DNA of 6,959 bases, from contig DCHB01000082.1 of NCBI GenBank assembly GCA_002314685.1, forward strand, positions 1 to 6,959, in the 5' to 3' direction. Under the pieces are notes generated by a model that worked only from the letters and a program-made list of their open reading frames with translations, was not told the origin of the DNA and ran no database searches. Every line of letters begins with the position of its first letter. The first letter of the stretch is position 1. Positions 5,636 to 6,959 of this stretch are shown here, piece by piece. Source of the DNA: Clostridiales bacterium UBA1763 (lineage in GTDB: Bacteria > Bacillota > Clostridia > Oscillospirales > Oscillospiraceae). A program made the translations under genes and the position numbers.

Positions 5636-6903
5636 TGGCAAAGACTTATAATGCGGAAATTCTCTCCGTCGGAACGGAGATATTGTTAGGTCACACCACC
5701 AACACCGACGCAAGGGACATATCCCTCATGCTGTCGGAGATAGGCATAAACGTAAAGTACCACACGGTTGTCGGCGATAATCCCGAGAGGCTTGCCGCCT
5801 GCATTGAAATAGCAAAGGGCAGGGCGGATATAATAATCTCGACGGGCGGTCTCGGACCGACCTGCGATGACCTCACGAAGCAGATTCTTGCAAAAAGCTT
5901 CGGGCTTGAGCTTCGTATGAACGAGGAAGAAAAGGCGTGTCTGTACGATTATCTGACCAACAAGGGTTACAGCAGGCAGATGACCGAGAATAATCTCCAG
6001 CAGGCGATGCTTCCCGTCGGATGTACGGTTTTCCACAACGATTGGGGCACGGCACCGGGCTGTGCGTTTGAAAAGGACGGCACAATAGTCCTCATGCTTC
6101 CCGGACCTCCCAAGGAGTGCAATGCGATGTTCCGCGCCTGCGCTATGCCGTATCTGCGCTCGCTGTCCGATGAGCAGATTGTGTCGCACGCAATCCATGT
6201 TTTCGGAATGAGTGAAAGCGCGATGGACCAGCTTTTCCGCGAGGAAATGAACGCGATGACAAACCCCACCATGGCACCCTATGCCAAGGAGGGTGACTGC
6301 CTTCTGCAGATAACGGCAAAGGCGAAAAGCGTTGAGCAGGCTGAGGAAATGATGAAGCCGATAATAGAGCACTGCTGTGATGTGCTCGGCGATATTGTGT
6401 TCGGCATAGATGTAGACTGCGTTGAACAGCGCGTAATGGAGCTTATGAAGCAGACGGGCATGACCTTCTCAGCGGCTGAAAGCTGTACGGGCGGAGAGCT
6501 TGCAAAGCGCTTTACGGATATTCCCGGGGCGAGCGAATTTTTCCTCGGCGGTGTTACGACCTATACAAACGGGGCGAAGGCGAAAATTCTCGGCATTGAC
6601 CCCGAGCTTATCGAGCAAAAGGGCGCAGTCAGCTATGAGGTCGCTCAGCAGATGGCAGAAAAGGTGAGGGAGCTTATCGGTACCGATATGGGTATCGGCG
6701 TTACGGGACTTGCGGGTCCCGACGGTGACGGTGTTCACGAGGTCGGCACGGTGTTTATCTCCCTTGCGACGAAAGACGGTACCTTCGTGCGTGAGCTTCA
6801 TGTAGGTGCGCGCCGCACAAGAAGCTACATCCGCCGCGTATCGGGCAACTATGTTTTCGACATGATGCGCCGCTACATGATGGGACTTGAGGTAATTAAA
6901 TAA
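5635..6903 (+). CDS. cinA: CinA family protein, nicotinamide-nucleotide amidohydrolase with MoCF-like N-terminal domain
   Basis: 422 aa, full length for the two-part CinA. The N-terminal COG1058/MoCF-biosynthesis-like domain (about 5-170) shows VGTEILLGHTTNTD (12-25), STGGLGPTCDDLT (69-81) and LPGPPKE (155-161); characterised homologues have ADP-ribose pyrophosphatase activity. After a linker domain (about 175-255) comes the C-terminal CinA/PncC domain (about 258-418) with AAESCTGGELAKRF (280-293) holding the conserved serine, and GVTGLAGPDGDG (355-366). PncC-type enzymes deamidate NMN to nicotinic acid mononucleotide in pyridine-nucleotide salvage. The pneumococcal name refers to competence induction, which is not implied here, as recA is not adjacent. 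The ATG shares its A with the thiI TGA stop (TGATG); AAAGGT at 5623-5628, inside thiI, is the likely RBS, so translational coupling is expected. All key motifs are intact. Confidence 0.95.
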   Translation: MAKTYNAEILSVGTEILLGHTTNTDARDISLMLSEIGINVKYHTVVGDNPERLAACIEIAKGRADIIISTGGLGPTCDDLTKQILAKSFGLELRMNEEEKACLYDYLTNKGYSRQMTENNLQQAMLPVGCTVFHNDWGTAPGCAFEKDGTIVLMLPGPPKECNAMFRACAMPYLRSLSDEQIVSHAIHVFGMSESAMDQLFREEMNAMTNPTMAPYAKEGDCLLQITAKAKSVEQAEEMMKPIIEHCCDVLGDIVFGIDVDCVEQRVMELMKQTGMTFSAAESCTGGELAKRFTDIPGASEFFLGGVTTYTNGAKAKILGIDPELIEQKGAVSYEVAQQMAEKVRELIGTDMGIGVTGLAGPDGDGVHEVGTVFISLATKDGTFVRELHVGARRTRSYIRRVSGNYVFDMMRRYMMGLEVIK

Positions 6904-6905
6904 AA

Positions 6906-6933
6906 AACGGTGCAGTCTGTTGACTGCACCGTT
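6906..6933 (+). terminator. Hairpin terminator after cinA
   Basis: AACGGTGCAGTC (6906-6917), loop TGTT, GACTGCACCGTT (6922-6933): a perfect 12-bp stem three bases after the cinA stop. Only two T bases follow the GC-rich part before ATGAG, so the + strand U tract is weak, while the A6 tract upstream gives a T6 run on the - strand. It probably ends the thiI-cinA mRNA and may also stop a convergent transcript from outside. Bases 6934-6959 hold no recognisable feature. Confidence 0.75.
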
Positions 6934-6959
6934 ATGAGACTGTCAAAAAACTAAACTAT

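Noticed and set aside
5686..6372. Long open frame (228 codons) on the minus strand inside cinA
   Set aside because: It lies fully within cinA, whose motifs are all intact in the plus frame; the minus translation has no recognisable domain and is rich in residues expected from antisense reading of a GC-biased gene.
1129..6903. A competence locus, because ComM/YifB and CinA occur together
   Set aside because: Both genes are broadly conserved in non-competent bacteria, are not adjacent here, and no com operon, dprA, recA or ComX/ComK-type site is visible.
6934..6959. Possible insertion-sequence end at the right edge (GAGACTGTCAAAAAAC)
   Set aside because: Only 26 bases are available, with no matching inverted end or transposase in the window; cannot be supported.

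Overview
The window is a stretch of chromosome from what looks like an anaerobic gut-type member of the Clostridia, probably Oscillospirales/Ruminococcaceae. This is an inference from the Clostridia-like AspRS subtype, the short rhodanese-less ThiI, the strong Shine-Dalgarno sites, the moderate GC content and a secreted Ntn-hydrolase of a kind common in gut Firmicutes. All five recognisable protein genes are on the + strand, and none looks frameshifted.

Layout: (1) 2-1081, the 3' part of aspS (aspartyl-tRNA synthetase), cut by the window edge and followed by a textbook intrinsic terminator. (2) 1129-2652, yifB/comM, a Mg-chelatase-like AAA+ ATPase whose ribosome binding site starts only a few bases after that terminator. 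(3) 2757-4019, a secreted choloylglycine-hydrolase/NAAA-type amidase with a signal peptide, a pro-region of about 109 residues and a Gly-Cys autoprocessing site. It stands alone and has a more AT-rich, different codon style from its neighbours. (4) 4020-4465, an AT-rich intergenic region without a convincing protein gene but dense in signals. It holds a 15-bp perfect inverted repeat that can serve as a bidirectional terminator, a good minus-strand promoter followed by an RBS and a three-codon ORF, a near-consensus plus-strand promoter running straight into an intrinsic terminator, and then the likely thiI promoter. (5) 4466-5635 thiI and 5635-6903 cinA, overlapping by one base (TGATG) and therefore probably translationally coupled. 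A strong hairpin follows cinA.

The flanking genes are housekeeping: tRNA charging, tRNA s4U8 thiolation, pyridine-nucleotide salvage and a DNA-processing ATPase. YifB/ComM and CinA both have historical links to natural competence, but both are widespread and do not by themselves show competence here. The accessory part is 2653 to about 4440, which looks like an insertion of a secreted amidase gene plus regulatory or remnant DNA between yifB and thiI. I found no CRISPR array, tRNA, rRNA, transposase or complete mobile element. The most notable items are the secreted amidase with its variant substrate-pocket position and the possible short RNAs around 4030-4400.
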